DNA from: Salvelinus alpinus
Taxonomy: Eukaryota; Chordata; Actinopteri; Salmoniformes; Salmonidae
Length of the DNA: 64,000 nucleotides
Assembly: GCF_045679555.1 (NCBI RefSeq)
Contig: NC_092098.1
Coordinates: forward strand, 22,598,038-22,662,037
Reading direction: 5' to 3'
A program made the translations under genes and the position numbers. Numbering within the stretch: the first letter of the stretch is position 1; each line of letters begins with the position of its first letter. Shown in pieces: positions 1 to 11,745 of this stretch. The notes under the pieces were generated by a model, which was not told where the DNA came from, ran no database searches, and worked only from the letters and a program-made list of their open reading frames with translations.

Positions 1-2083
1 AGAGGGCCTAGAACTGAGCCCTGGGGGACACCAGTGGTGAGAGCGCGTGGTGCGGAGACAGATTCTCGCCACGCCACCTGGTAGGAGCGACCTGTCAGGT
101 AGGACGCAATCCAAGCGTGGGCCGCGCCGGAGATGCCCAGCTCGGAGAGGGTGGAGAGGAGGATCTGATGGTTCACAGTATCAAAGGCAGCCGATAGGTC
201 TAGAAGGATGAGAGCAGAGGAGAGAGAGTTAGCTTTAGCAGTGCGGAGCGCCTCCGTGACACAGAGAAGAGCAGTCTCAGTTGAATGACTAGTCTTGAAA
301 CCTGACTGATTTGGATCAAGAAGGTCATTCTGAGAGAGATAGCAGGAGAGCTGGCCAAGGACGGCACGTTCAAGAGTTTTGGAGAGAAAAGAAAGAAGGG
401 ATACTGGTCTGTAGTTGTTGACATCGGAGGGATCGAGTGTAGGTTTTTTCAGAAGGGGTGCAACTCTCGCTCTCTTGAAGACGGAAGGGACGTAGCCAGC
501 GGTCAAGGATGAGTTGATGAGCGAGTTGAGGTAAGGGAGAAGGTCTCCGGAAATGGTCTGGAGAAGAGAGGAGGGGATAGGGTCAAGCGGGCAGGTTGTT
601 GGGCGGCCGGCCGTCACAAGACGCGAGATTTCATCTGGAGAGAGAGGGGAGAAAGAGGTCAAAGCACAGGGTAGGGCAGTGTGAGCAGAACCAGCGGTGT
701 CGTTTGACTTAGCAAACGAGGATCGGATGTCGTCGACCTTCTTTTCAAAATGGTTGACGAAGTCATCCGCAGAGAGGGAGGAGGGGGGAGGAGGGGGAGG
801 AGGATTCAGGAGGGAGGAGAAGGTGGCAAAGAGCTTCCTAGGGTTAGAGGCAGATGCTTGGAATTTAGAGTGGTAGAAAGTGGCTTTAGCAGCAGAGACA
901 GAAGAGGAGAATGTAGAGAGGAGGGAGTGAAAGGATGCCAGGTCCGCAGGGAGGCGAGTTTTCCTCCATTTCCGCTCGGCTGCCCGGAGCCCTGATCTGT
1001 GAGCTCGCAGTGAGTCGTCGAGCCACGGAGCAGGAGGGGAGGACCGAGCCGGCCTGGAGGATAGGGGACATAGAGAGTCAAAGGATGCAGAAAGGGAGGA
1101 GAGGAGGGTTGAGGAGGCAGAATCAGGAGATAGGTTGGAGAAGGTTTGAGCAGAGGGAAGAGATGATAGGATGGAAGAGGAGAGAGTAGCGGGGGAGAGA
1201 GAGCGAAGGTTGGGACGGCGCCATACCATCCGAGTAGGGGCAGTGTGGGAAGTGTTGGATGAGAGCGAGAGGGAAAAGGATACAAGGTAGTGGTCGGAGA
1301 CTTGGAGGGGAGTTGCAATGAGATTAGTGGAAGAACAGCATCTAGTAAAGATGAGGTCAAGCGTATTGCCTGCCTTGTGAGTAGGGGGGGAGGACCGAGC
1401 CGGCCTGGAGGATAGGGGACATAGAGAGTCAAAGGATGCAGAAAGGGAGGAGAGGAGGGTTGAGGAGGCAGAATCAGGAGATAGGTTGGAGAAGGTTTGA
1501 GCAGAGGGAAGAGATGATAGGATGGAAGAGGAGAGAGTAGCGGGGGAGAGAGAGCGAAGGTTGGGACGGCGCGATACCATCCGAGTAGGGGCAGTGTGGG
1601 AAGTGTTGGATGAGAGCGAGAGGGAAAAGGATACAAGGTAGTGGTCGGAGACTTGGAGGGGAGTTGCAATGAGATTAGTGGAAGAACAGCATCTAGTAAA
1701 GATGAGGTCAAGCGTATTGCCTGCCTTGTGAGTAGGGGGGGAAGGTGAGAGGGTGAGGTCAAAAGAGGAGAGGAGTGGAAAGAAGGAGGCAGAGAGGAAT
1801 GAGTCAAAGGTAGACGTGGGGAGGTTAAAGTCACCCAGAACTGTGAGAGGTGAGCCATCCTCAGGAAAGGAACTTATCAGGGCGTCAAGCTCATTGATGA
1901 ACTCTCCAAGGGAACCTGGAGGGCGATAAATGATAAGGATGTTAAGCTTGAAAGGGCTGGTAACTGTGACAGCATGGAATTCAAAGGAGGCGATAGACAG
2001 ATGGGTCAGGGGAGAAAGAGAGAATGTCCACTTGGGAGAGATGAGGATCCCAGTGCCACCACTGGGATCACCACTGGGACTCT
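1..2083 (-). mobile_element. L2-like non-LTR retrotransposon (LINE), 3' part cut by window edge
   Basis: Read on the minus strand, this encodes the end of an endonuclease-like domain (GDFNLP, then SDHYLVSFSL), a proline/serine-rich linker, and reverse transcriptase motifs: [35 protein letters not shown] and [11 protein letters not shown]. The YxDD box and 3' tail lie beyond base 1. The motif order and spelling are those of fish L2/jockey-group LINEs. The coding frame seems largely open despite a 351-bp tandem duplication (1037-1738). The right boundary, the 5' end of the element, lies near 2083, next to an A-rich stretch. Long open frames on both strands here are shadows of the purine/pyrimidine skew. 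Transcription would be by the element's own promoter, which is not in this copy. Confidence 0.85.
1037..1738 (-). repeat. 351-bp tandem duplication inside the LINE
   Basis: Two nearly identical units, about 1037-1387 and 1388-1738. The second starts again at 'ggaccgagcc' exactly 351 bases after the first (1041 and 1392). 351 is 117 codons, so the reading frame is kept and the EN-RT linker is simply longer. The few differences (for example ggcgcc versus ggcgcg near 1216/1567) suggest a recent duplication. Confidence 0.9.
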
Positions 2084-5000
2084 GAAAAAAAATAAAAAAA
2101 AACATTAACTTGATTGACCATGCTGTAGGTCATGTAACTGTTTGTTACAGGCACTATGCTTTGTGGGCTTGACAGATGTTGTTCTCCGGTTTTGTGATGA
2201 AACAGGTGTGGTTGAATTTATTCTGCCAATGTCTTCTTATTGTCTCAGCCTTAGGCCTATATATCATGGTGGCAAGGCATATGAACTAACAGGTTAAAGA
2301 GCAAACGCAATTATTACAAGACAGTTTGTAATATGGCAATTTTCTTCCCTGGCATGGCTTCCCCAGTGATTTTACTCATGCACTGCTACTGGTTGTTCAT
2401 CCTTGTACCAATCATAATCTGAGCAGCACTGCACCACTGCAAAAAAAAGACTAGGCCTACCTGGAACACCACCCATTGGGATTTTAATGGTAAAACATTG
2501 TAACTTTACCTATAGCCTGGACATTTGTCTAGGCTTATGGCTAAATCCAAACAATGTTAATGCATGTACTGGTCTTCAAGTGCCTCATTAAAATGTATGT
2601 ATGCTGAGCGAACAGCTGTGCAAACCACATTCCAAAATGTATTTAAAGTTATGTATTAATGATGTGTGCCTACGGCTGTGGCCGTCATGACATTTTGTCC
2701 ACAGGTGTATTGTCATGCAAAAGCCTGCCAGTCTCACTTAATTTACCATTAATTAACATAAACACATCTCCAGGCCTCCACACATACAAACCGTTTTTTT
2801 TAAAGTCTAAAAAAGCTATTTAGTATACATCATCACAATAATCCACTTTTTATTTTAGGCGGGTCAAAAGAAACATTATGAAATGAAGAAAATGTACTTA
2901 AGAAGAACAGAATATGAGGTGGCCTACTGTATGTTATCTGGCTATGCGCCATGCTGTAGGTTTGTTAATTTAGCAGACAAGATCTGTACCATTGTTTCAT
3001 ATTATTTTATAGTAAGAAGAATATCATTGACCTTAGGTGAATAAAATAGAAAGGATATTTTTCCCATTGCAGTGCAAGTGCGCGCTCATATGAAGTGGCT
3101 ATGTTGAGCATAAAGGGGATCATTTGAAACAGGTCTTATACGCTAGATTTAGTTATTTGTTAACTTTACTTCTGAATTCTAAGTTACAAATCTTAGAATT
3201 TCTTAGAAATCAAAACATATATGGGCTGCATGATGCCACAGGCTATTGATGATTTGAGAAAGTCTAAAAAAGCTTGCCTCAGGCTGTACACTCTCTTCTC
3301 TCATCAAATCATCATATTTTCACTCATCAGACTATTCTCAAATTAATCTTGTCTTTACTAATATGTAAAATTGGTTTAGATTTATAATGGTCCATTTATC
3401 AAATGGGCAGGAACAGGGGCAGGGGAAAAAATACATGTCATCTGTATGCACTCGAATAGCTGATGGAGGCCACTTTCCCGCCAGTTCGTTTTTTCTCACT
3501 CATGCCAGGTAGGCTACTCCGGTTATTTCACTCCACACATCAACCATTGTTTGAGGAGCATGCAGCCTATTGCTGCACCACAGATCATATTCCGCCATTG
3601 GTTCTCCTTCCGTGTTCCTGCAGCTACCCAGAGCTTAATTTGGGATACCAAATTAAATATATTCGGGAACATCGATAGTAACATATTAAATAACTAAACA
3701 TATTAAATTGTTGACCGACCATCTCTCTGCGCACTTGAGAAAGGAATGAAGGAGAGAGGTGAGGAGACAGAAACGCAAGGTGGTGAGATATTCTGTAGCA
3801 AATACAAATGTACTATAATTGTAGGCTAACTCTGTAAGCCGCCCTGAACAATCAATGAACCAACAGTATCGCCGAGGCCTACACATTCTCTCCAAGACTC
3901 ATGGACAAAGTAATCAAGTCTATCCAGTATGCATAATAATACAGTCCACAGTCAAAGACAATTACTAGAATTTGTTGAATTTTGGAGTATAGTGTACCAA
4001 AGGACCAATAATGTACCAAAGACATCTTAAATCTGTTTTTTTATGTTTTTCAGCCATTTGTAATATGCAGTAGACTAAGTATTGTATAACAGCTCAATCA
4101 TTATTTGAATTACGTTTTTGGGGGGGATTGGGCTCATATAAAGGCCTATGCATATGTTTTTTTTGAATGAATCATCACCTTAGAAAGCGCTGTCCATTTT
4201 GTTGTGTTAGGCTTTGAAACAACAGCCACAGAAGCCATGTTTTCCACTCAGTTTGAACCTGTTGTTGAACTTCTTTCTTCAAATTGGTCAATCACAGTGA
4301 GGTAAGTTGTAAAAGAACATGCTGTTTTGATGATAAGTGTTTGATGTGGTTTTCAATTTCATTTGCATTGATGTCAGAGTGGTTAGAGGGACAATACTAG
4401 GTCATTAGCGACCTGATGATTGTTAGAGTGTTTAGTACTACCAACACCTGTCCAGAGTGCACAAGAGGGGATTACCGTGACTCAAAGGTCAGGTGGAAGT
4501 TTACTGTGGTCATGACTCATGACTGCCGGTGTGGTGGTAATACGGTCACCACAGCAGACCTAGGTGTGCCCACTGGGATGCGGAAACTCCAAATCAAACG
4601 AACCTGTTTTTGGAGTGGCAAGTTTGTAGTGATAAGATGCCCACAGGGAATTAGAATAAGCAGACCATTATTGACACAAAATTACACAAAGGGATCTTGT
4701 CCCTCAATCTTAATTGGCGCTCCAGTCCACAGTGTTATAGACCGGCACAGTGGGCGCTTCATAATACCTATAAAACCTAGCGCTAAAACCCGGTAATGGT
4801 TCCAATTGTTTTTTCCCTATTCATTTTTGCGTTTGGAACTTTAGAACTACTTTATATAAGGTCTGTGTTTTAGGCTTACCCTGCTGTGATGTTTTGATAG
4901 CCGTGTAATTCTCTCTTGCATTTTATCATGGGTACAGTGGAAATTTACATATTTGATGTTTAAGTTATTTCTTACCCCTTTTGTTGTGTGGAGCTTCCTT

Positions 5001-5382
5001 TTCTGGTAAATGCAGGATGGGAGAGACACCACTTCCAGCAGATCTTCTTCCTGTGGGTGGCGTTGATCATGCACTGCTTCTCGTGGGGTGAGCCTGATGT
5101 TTCGCATGTCACACCTGATGACTAATACATGGGGAAAAGGGGGACATAAAGTCAAAATTTCGATGCATCTACAAATTCAATGTTTTACACAATATTGTAT
5201 CATATTTGATGAGTTACTGACCTGTTCGTCCACAGGCTCGATGTGCTGTAGTCTCCACAACTGGACACTCACGCTCTGATCACACTGCCACAGGATGTCC
5301 ATGCACCAGATGGTCTGAGGGATGCACTCCTGTTAGACTGGAAAACAAAGAGACATTTGGTCAGTGGTGGGTCTTTTACAAT
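2084..5382. other. Region without a recognised gene
   Basis: AT-rich, many short ORFs, no protein family recognised. The stretch at about 4850-4920 is an inverted, diverged copy of 17785-17878 (shared 'taggcttaccctg' and 'gatgttttgatag'), so at least part is an interspersed repeat. The 126-codon frame at 4416-4796 has no feature I recognise. Two segments near 5015-5094 and 5229-5331 have splice-like flanks (see findings). Confidence 0.4.
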
Positions 5383-6363
5383 CCTGTATCAAATAAAAAT
5401 GTATTTGTCACATGCGCTGAATACAACCTTACCGTGAAATGCTTACTTACAAGCCCTTAACCAACCATGCCATGTAGAGTAAGAAAATGTTTGCTAAATA
5501 AATTAAAGTTAAAAAAAGTAACACAATAAAATAACAATAATGAGGCTATATACAGGGGGTACCGGTACCGAGTCAATGTGTGGGGGCACAGGTTAGTTGA
5601 GGTAATTGAGGTAATATGTACATTTAGGTAGGGGTGAAGTGACTATGCATAGATAAAACAGTGAGTAGCAGCAGCGTAAAAAAAGGGTGTCAATGCAAAT
5701 AGTCAGGGTAGCCATTTGATTAACTGTTCAGCAGTCTTATGGCTTAGGGGTAGAAGCTGTTAAGGAGCCTTTTGGACCTAGACTTGGCGCTCCGGTACCG
5801 CTTCCCATGTGGTAGCAGAGAGAACACTGACTTGGGTGGCTAGAGTCTAACAATTTTTAGAGCCTGACAATTTTTAGAGCCTTCCTCTGGCACTGCCTGG
5901 TATAGAGGTCCTGGATGGCAGGAAACTACCCTCTGCAGCGCCCTGCGGTCGGATGTCGAGCTGGTGCCATACCAGGCGGTGATGCAATCAGTCAGGATGC
6001 TCTCAATGGTGCAGCTGTAGGACCTTTTGAGGATCTGAGGACCCATTCCAAATCTTTTCAGTCTCCTGAGGGGGAATAGGCATTGTCGTGCCCTCTTTAC
6101 AACTGTCTTGGTGTGTTAGGACCATGATAGTTTGTTGGTGATGTGGACACCAAGGAACTTGAAGCTCTCAACCCGCTCCCACTACAGGACTTAGCTTAGT
6201 GATGAGCTTTGTGGGTACTATGGTGTTGAACATTGAGCTGTAGTCCATGAACAGCATTCTCATGTAGGTGTTTCTTTTGTCCAGGTGGGAAAGGGCAGAG
6301 TGGAGTGCAGTAGATATTGCGTCATCTGTGGATCTGTTGGGTCGGTATGTGAATTGAAGTGGG
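5383..6363 (-). mobile_element. Rex1/RSg-1-like LINE, 3' part with internal deletion
   Basis: On the minus strand the copy starts at a Rex1-type RT segment (THLDKR-like and [13 protein letters not shown] codons, near 6200-6345). It then jumps, without the central RT part, to the C-terminal domain (RRLKRFGM-, TIESILT-, ITAWYGT-like, 5850-6080). It ends in the family 3' UTR and an A/T-rich 'atcaaataaaaatg' tail at 5383. The same family is present as a longer plus-strand copy at 24185-25772, which gives the alignment. The internal deletion lies near 6185. Frameshifts and a duplicated short segment near 5850-5880 make it non-coding. Confidence 0.85.
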
Positions 6364-6685
6364 TTAGGGGAGGGTTTGGCCGGCAGGGATTACTTTGTCC
6401 TATGGTGCTCTAGCGACTCCTGTGGCGGGTCGGGCGCATGCATGTTGACATGGTCGCCAGGTGTACGGTGTTTCCTCCGACACATTGGTGTGGCTGGCTT
6501 CCGGGTTAAGCGGGCATAGTGTCAAGAAGCAGTGCGTCTTGGTTGGGTTGTGTTTTGGAGGACGCATGGCTCTCGACCTTCGCGTGTCCCGAATCCGTAC
6601 AGAAGTTGCAGCGATGAGACAAGACTGTAACTACCAATTGGATACCACTACATTTTGGAGAAAAAAGGGTAAAATAATTTTTTAT
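6364..6685 (+). mobile_element. tRNA-Leu-headed SINE (long-tailed type), 5' truncated
   Basis: Matches the body and tail of the complete copy at 27562-28000: 'cggtgtttcctccgacacat', 'ctctcgacctt', 'gttgcagcgatgagac', then an A-rich tail. The tRNA-like head is missing. It abuts the 5' end of the Rex1 fragment on the left and a truncated Tc1 on the right. Confidence 0.8.
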
Positions 6686-7926
6686 TAAAAAAAGTTAATT
6701 TGTGGAATGTATTTTCTTCTTAATGCGTTTGATCCAATCAGTTGTGTTGTGAGAAGGTAGGGGTGGTATACAGAAGATAGCCCTATTTGGTAAAAGACCA
6801 AGTCCATATTATGGCAAGAACAGCTCAAATAAAGAAAAAGAAACGACAGTTCATCATTACTTTAAGACATGAAGGTCAGTCAATGCAGAAAATGTCAAGA
6901 ACTTTGAAGGTTTCTTCAAGTGCAGTCAGAAAAACCATCAAGCGCTATGATGAAACTGTCTCTCATGAGGACCGCCACAGGAAAGGAAGACCCAGAGTTA
7001 CCTCTGCTGCAGAGGAAAAGTTCATTAGAGATACCAGCCTCAGAAATTGCAGCCCAATTAAATGCTTCACAGAGTTCAAGTAACAGACACATCTCAACAG
7101 CAACTGTTCAGAGGAGACTGCGTAAATCAGGCCTTCATGGTCGAATTGCTGCAAAGAAACCCCTACTAAAGGACACCAATAAGAAGAAGAGACTTGCTTG
7201 GGCCAAGAAACACGAGCAATGGACATTAGACCGGTGGAAATCTGTCCTTTGGTCTGATGAGTCCACCGCCGTGTCTTTGTGAGACGCAGAGTAGGTGAAC
7301 GGATTATCTCCACATGTGTGGTTCCCACCATGACGCATGGAGGAGGAGGTGTGTTGGTGTGGTGGTGCTTTGTTGGTGACACTGTCGGTGATGCATTTAA
7401 AATTCAAGGCACACTTAACCAGCATGGCTACCACAGCCATCCCATCTGGTTTGCACTTAGTGGGATAATCATTTGTTTTTCAACAGGACAATGACCCAAC
7501 ACACCTCCAGGCTGTGTAAGGGCTATTTGATCAAGAAGAAGAGTGATGGAGTGCTGCATCAGATGACCTGGCCTCCACAATCACCCGACCTTAACCCAAT
7601 TGAGATGGTTTGGGATGAGTTGGACCGCAGAGTGAAGGAAAAGCAGCCAACAAGTGCTCAGCATATGTGGGAATTCTTTCAAGACTGTTGGAAAAGCATT
7701 CCTCATGAAGCTGGTTGAGAGAATGTGAAGAGTGTGCAAAGCTGTCATCACGGCAAAGTGTCCACTTTGAAGAATCTCAAATATAACATTTTTGGAAAGT
7801 TACTACATGATTCCATATGTGTTATTTCATAGTTTTGATGTCTTCACTATTATTCTACAATGTAGAAAATAGTAAAAATAAAGAAAAACCCTAAAATGAG
7901 TAGGTGTGTCTTTTTGACTGGCACTG
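6686..7926 (+). mobile_element. Tc1-like transposon, family A, left end truncated
   Basis: Carries a Tc1/mariner transposase relic on the plus strand: N-terminal paired-like HTH from 6811 (MARTAQIKKKKRQ), later the DDE region (LWSDE near 7250, QDNDPTHT near 7490, and SPDLNPIEMVWDEL at about 7590-7630). The right terminal repeat ends '...gactggcactg' at 7926 followed by TA. The left terminal repeat is absent. Relative to the minus-strand copy at 46313-48859, short deletions near 7263 and 7440 shift the frame, so no intact transposase is encoded. Confidence 0.9.
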
Positions 7927-7928
7927 TA

Positions 7929-8423
7929 TATCTATCTATCATGGTTTACAAGACACCTGTCTGATTCACGCTGAGTGGACTGATCCATTGTGAAGGCCTT
8001 GGGGATGGCACAGTCCATCAGTGTAAAACATGTGCTACTGAAATTGGATATGGTTATTTTACATAAGAACAATAGTGCAACACTAATTAAAATAATAATA
8101 TTTTATAACAAATGTGCTTTCTCCCTCAGATAGCGGTCGCTGTTCACGGTTCTGAAACACATCAGTCTGCTGTTAACTTGGTGCCTTTTCTTAGACCATG
8201 TTGCTATGTGCATAATAGCAAAGTTAACCAGCATATTGGTGTTGAGAACAATGCTGCGGAGGCAGCAGTAGAATGAGGAGATGAGAAAACAGCCCTTGTA
8301 TACATGTGTCATGTAAAGAGAGCAAGGGTTGAGGGAATATTCTTCGGTAACAGAACTTTTCAGTCAGAAATAGCTATAATTATGTTGCAGCTTCAGCAAC
8401 ATGGACAGCACAATAAACACTTT
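7929..8423. other. Unassigned spacer
   Basis: Begins with a short (tatc)n run. No coding or repeat family recognised. Confidence 0.3.
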
Positions 8424-8715
8424 TGTCATTTGTGCTCCCTCTCTGGCCTCTAGGTCACCAGGCTGCTCGTTATGGCACACAACTGTCACCATCGTTATGC
8501 GCAGCTGCGCATCATCAGACTCACCTGGACTCCATCACCTGATTACCTTCCCTATATATGTCACTCCCTTTGGTTCCTTCCCCAGGCGTTATTATTTCTG
8601 TTCCAGTGTCATGCCTGTGCGTTGTTTGTGTTTCTTGTTTTGTATTTAGTTGTGTTTATTTATTAAAACACTCACTCCCTGAACTTGCTTCCTGACTCTC
8701 AGTGCACTTGTTACA
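8424..8715 (+). mobile_element. Solo LTR (gypsy-type), 292 bp
   Basis: Begins TGTCA, ends GTTACA, and is flanked by the perfect 5-bp duplication ACTTT (8419-8423 and 8716-8720). It contains a TATATA-like box near 8552 and 'attaaaac' near 8662. A lone LTR with a target duplication is what recombination between the two LTRs of a provirus-like element leaves behind. Confidence 0.85.
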
Positions 8716-8784
8716 ACTTTGATGTTCTGTGGTGGTCGCTGCAGCAGGGAGGAGAGAGTGACAATGGGTGCTAGTCAGCTATCT

Positions 8785-9031
8785 TTTTTTTTTTAAACAG
8801 CAAGTCTGAGCCCGGCACAATGAAAGAAATTGCTGGTCGGACTCCCTCTAGAAATGTGTGTCTTAATTATTTATTCAAACCGCGTGCTTAAAGCATCAGA
8901 CAAGCTCACTGAATATAGTACATAGGATGTGTCAATATACAGTATGGAAAAATAAAAAATATTGACCAATCGATTGGTCAAAAGAACAGACTCTTGGCCG
9001 ACCAAGATGTACTTTAGTCGGAGACAGCCCT
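8785..9031. mobile_element. hAT-like non-autonomous fragment
   Basis: Contains 'gaccaatcgattggtc' and ends near 9031 in 'agtcggagacagccct'. On the minus strand this resembles the 'agggctgtc(t/c)ccgac' end of an abundant salmonid hAT-like repeat. The left end was not found, so family and limits are tentative. Confidence 0.35.
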
Positions 9032-10305
9032 ACTTCAGTGTTGCTTGCCTCGAAGCGTGCATAGAAGTAATTTAGCTCATCTGGTAGGCTGACGTTACTG
9101 GGAAGCTCGTGGCTGGGCTTCCCTTTGTAAAGCGCAATTGTTTGCAAGCCCTGCCACATCTAACAAGCATCAGAGCCAGTGTAGTAGGATTCAATCTTAG
9201 TCCTGTATTGATGCTTTTCCTGTTTGATGGTTTGTCAGAGGGCAAAGCGGGATTTCTTATAAGCTCCGGATTAGTGTCCCGCTCCTTAAAAGTGACAGCA
9301 CTAGCCCTTATACAGCTCGTTGAGTGCAGTGTTAGTGCCAGCATCGGTTTGTGGTGTTAAATAGACAGCTACAAAAAATATACATGAAAACTCTCTTTGT
9401 AAATAATGTGGTCTACAGCTTATCGTGAGATACTCTACCTCAGATGAGCAAAACCTCGAGACTTCTGTCACGCCCTGACCTTAGTTCCTTTTTTATGTCT
9501 CTATTTTGGTTTGGTCAGGGCGTGAGTTGGGGTGGGCATTCTATGTTTTGTGTTCTATGTTTTCTATTTCTGTGTGTTTGGCCGGGTGTGGTTCTCAATC
9601 AGAGGCAGCTGTCTATCGTTGTCTCTGATTGAGAACCATACTTAGGTAGCCTTTTCCCACCTGTGTTTTGTGGGTAGTTGTTTTCTGTCTCTGTACCAGA
9701 CAGGACTGTTTCGTTTGTTCCGCCTTTGTTATTTTTTGTTCTAGTGTTCAGTGTTATTAAAAATCATGAACACGTACCACGCTGCACCTTGGTCCTCTCC
9801 TTCTTCCTCAGACGAACATCGTTACAACTTCCTTAATATTACAGATTGTGCACCAGCTGTTATTGACAAATAAACACAGACCACCACCCCTCGTCTTACC
9901 GGAGGTAGCTGTTCTGTCTTGCCGATGCACGGAAAACCCAGCCAACTATATATTATCCATGTTGTTCTTCAGCCACGACTCGGTGAAACATAAAATATTA
10001 GTTTTTAATGTCACATTTGTAGGATAGTCTCGAATCGAGATAATCCAGTTTATTCTCCAATTATTGCACGTTGGCCAGAAGGATGAATGTTAGAGGCGGG
10101 TTACCCACTCGCCGACGAATTCTCACAAGGCAACCGGATCTGCGGCCCCTGTATCAGTGTGGATTGACGGAATTTGGGCCGGGTCCAGGAGCAGCTGTAA
10201 ATCCTTTGCGTCCGACTCATTAAATAAAAAATCTTTGTCCAGGTTGAGGCGAGTAATCGCTGTTCTGATATCCAGAAGTTATTTTCATTCATAAGAGACG
10301 GTGGC
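9032..10305 (-). mobile_element. Rex1-like LINE, 5' region, split by a solo LTR
   Basis: On the minus strand, 9040-9150 encodes [16 protein letters not shown] then [15 protein letters not shown], the block that precedes the reverse transcriptase in Rex1-like LINEs. 9830-10305 looks like the more 5' part of the same element. It is interrupted at 9466-9826 by a solo LTR with its own target duplication, so the LINE was there first. No intact ORF remains. Confidence 0.6.
9466..9826 (+). mobile_element. Solo LTR, 361 bp, inside the Rex1 fragment
   Basis: Begins TGTCACGCCCTGACC, ends CATCGTTACA, flanked by perfect ACTTC (9461-9465 and 9827-9831). Related to the LTRs at 18726-19174 and 31918-32302 (shared 'ggtcagggcgtgagttggg' block and inverted 'tgattgagaacca' segment). 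Confidence 0.92.
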
Positions 10306-10556
10306 AGAATTTCTCTTTACAGAAGAAGTTACAAACAATATGAAAATCTGGACAAAAAATGCATTGTTTGTCATAACACAACCCCACCTTGGACAATGTG
10401 ACAGGTGGTCCATCAACGCCCACTCCTCATGCCTCATTGTTTGTTCTTGTTTCCCAATCAACAGCTACTTACCTGATGAGTGGGTTTTTGGAGGTTTACA
10501 CAGCAAGTACACAGCAAGTCTGCACCAGTACATTATTATGACAACACAGATAAGGT

Positions 10557-11745
10557 GGGATGAATCTCAGGAACATGGATCCTTCGCAACATGGATCCTG
10601 TTTCTCGCTATTTCACTCTCTGTGAACCTTCCATGGTTCAGGAATGGAGGAATGTTCACAGTGACTCCTGCAGGCATCGATCTCTGGATCAAGAAGCCTT
10701 TGTCTGCCAAAATCATGTCTCCAGACGTGAAGATCTTCTCAAACCCCGACTTCTTGGCAATGGCTTTGTCCGACACAGATCCTAGATACAGATCACTGCA
10801 GTATGTTATCACTGCATTAGGTGAAACTCCCAGGAGTAGCTTGAAGGAGTGCATTGAACGGTACACAGAATAGGTTTGCTTCTGCAGATCCATCGGACTT
10901 GGAGTAGCAACTTCTATATCAGTACAGTCAGCAGTTTCTGCTCGACCCCTGAAAAGACGCAGGCAAACACGTTTGGTTCTTCACCTGACTTGAAACAATC
11001 TTCATGATGCTAATGAAAAAAAGCTTGTGGATCACGTGAATGAAAGGGATGGTAACATTGCTGACAGTGCTTGCACTACAACAGAATTGTTGAGCCAGAT
11101 GCAAGTTGGTTTGTAGTTCTGATGCAACTTCATAAGCACCATAAACACTTGATCCTCAAATGACAGCATCTCGACCCTTCACTTGGCAAAGTAAACAACG
11201 CAGTCCTTGTAACGTTCCAAGTATTCAACAACAATGTTGAACATGTCTTTGACTGGAAGTCCTGTTTCCATCCTAAGTACTTTATCAGACAGCTGTGATG
11301 CTGAATACCTGTTGCAGGTATACAGCTGATTCTCCTGTAGAACCTTCAACTGCGCTAATCTTTCCTCAAAATGCACCTCAGTGATAATATTCTGCAATTG
11401 TACAGACAGCAGCCTCCTACATACTTCAGTGGCTGAGAGGCCTTGAACTTCATTGTCTGCCATGGTGGCTGTGTTTGGATCTTCCTCTTCTGCCATGGTG
11501 GATGTGTCTGGATCTTCATCTTCTGCCATGGTGGATGAGTCTGGATCTTCCTCTTTTGCCATGGTGGATGAGTCTGGATCTTCCTCTTTTGCCATGGTGG
11601 ATGTGTCTGGATCTTCCTCTTCTGCCATGGTGGATGTGTCTGGATCTTCCTCTTCTGCCATGGTGGATGAGTCTGGATCTTCCTCTTCTGTCATGGTGGA
11701 TGAGCTACCTTTTCTGGTAAATACAGAGCCATTTTTCTTTCCCAA
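10557..11745 (-). pseudogene. DDE_Tnp_4-type (PIF/Harbinger- or ISL2EU-like) transposase relic
   Basis: Minus strand, two pieces of one protein. The N-terminal piece starts at ATG 11745 and runs to 11179. It has an acidic tandem repeat, then LSDKVLRMETGLPVKDMFN (about 11225-11290), a segment seen ahead of the DDE domain in fish transposase-derived proteins. The C-terminal piece (10893-10567) has LQKQTYS, GVSPNAVITYCSDLY, SDKAI, ADKGFLIQ and VNIPPFLNHGRFT, the conserved DDE_Tnp_4 core. Between them (10894-11178) relics such as MKLRQNYK-like codons remain, but stops and frameshifts break the frame. The cut after RIHVAKDP loses the last catalytic part. The opposite-strand 190-codon frame at 10301-10873 is a shadow. 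Family assignment is from remembered motifs. A domesticated gene is unlikely given the breaks. Confidence 0.7.
11461..11724 (-). repeat. 33-bp coding minisatellite
   Basis: The anchor 'catggtgg' recurs at 11461, 11494, 11527, 11560, 11593, 11626, 11659 and 11692, an exact 33-bp period, so about seven to eight units. On the minus strand each unit encodes 11 residues of the type EEEDPDTSTMA, giving the transposase relic an acidic tail at its N-terminus. The other frames also stay open, which creates shadow ORFs on the plus strand. Confidence 0.95.

Noticed and set aside
806..1858. 350-codon minus-strand ORF rich in Ser/Leu/Pro
   Set aside because: Shadow of the real LINE frame in a pyrimidine-rich region, lengthened by the 351-bp duplication.
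4416..4796. 126-codon plus-strand ORF with several cysteines
   Set aside because: No recognised domain or splice context; it lies in a region that looks like interspersed repeat.
10301..10873. 190-codon plus-strand ORF
   Set aside because: Opposite the DDE_Tnp_4 transposase relic. The minus frame carries the conserved motifs.
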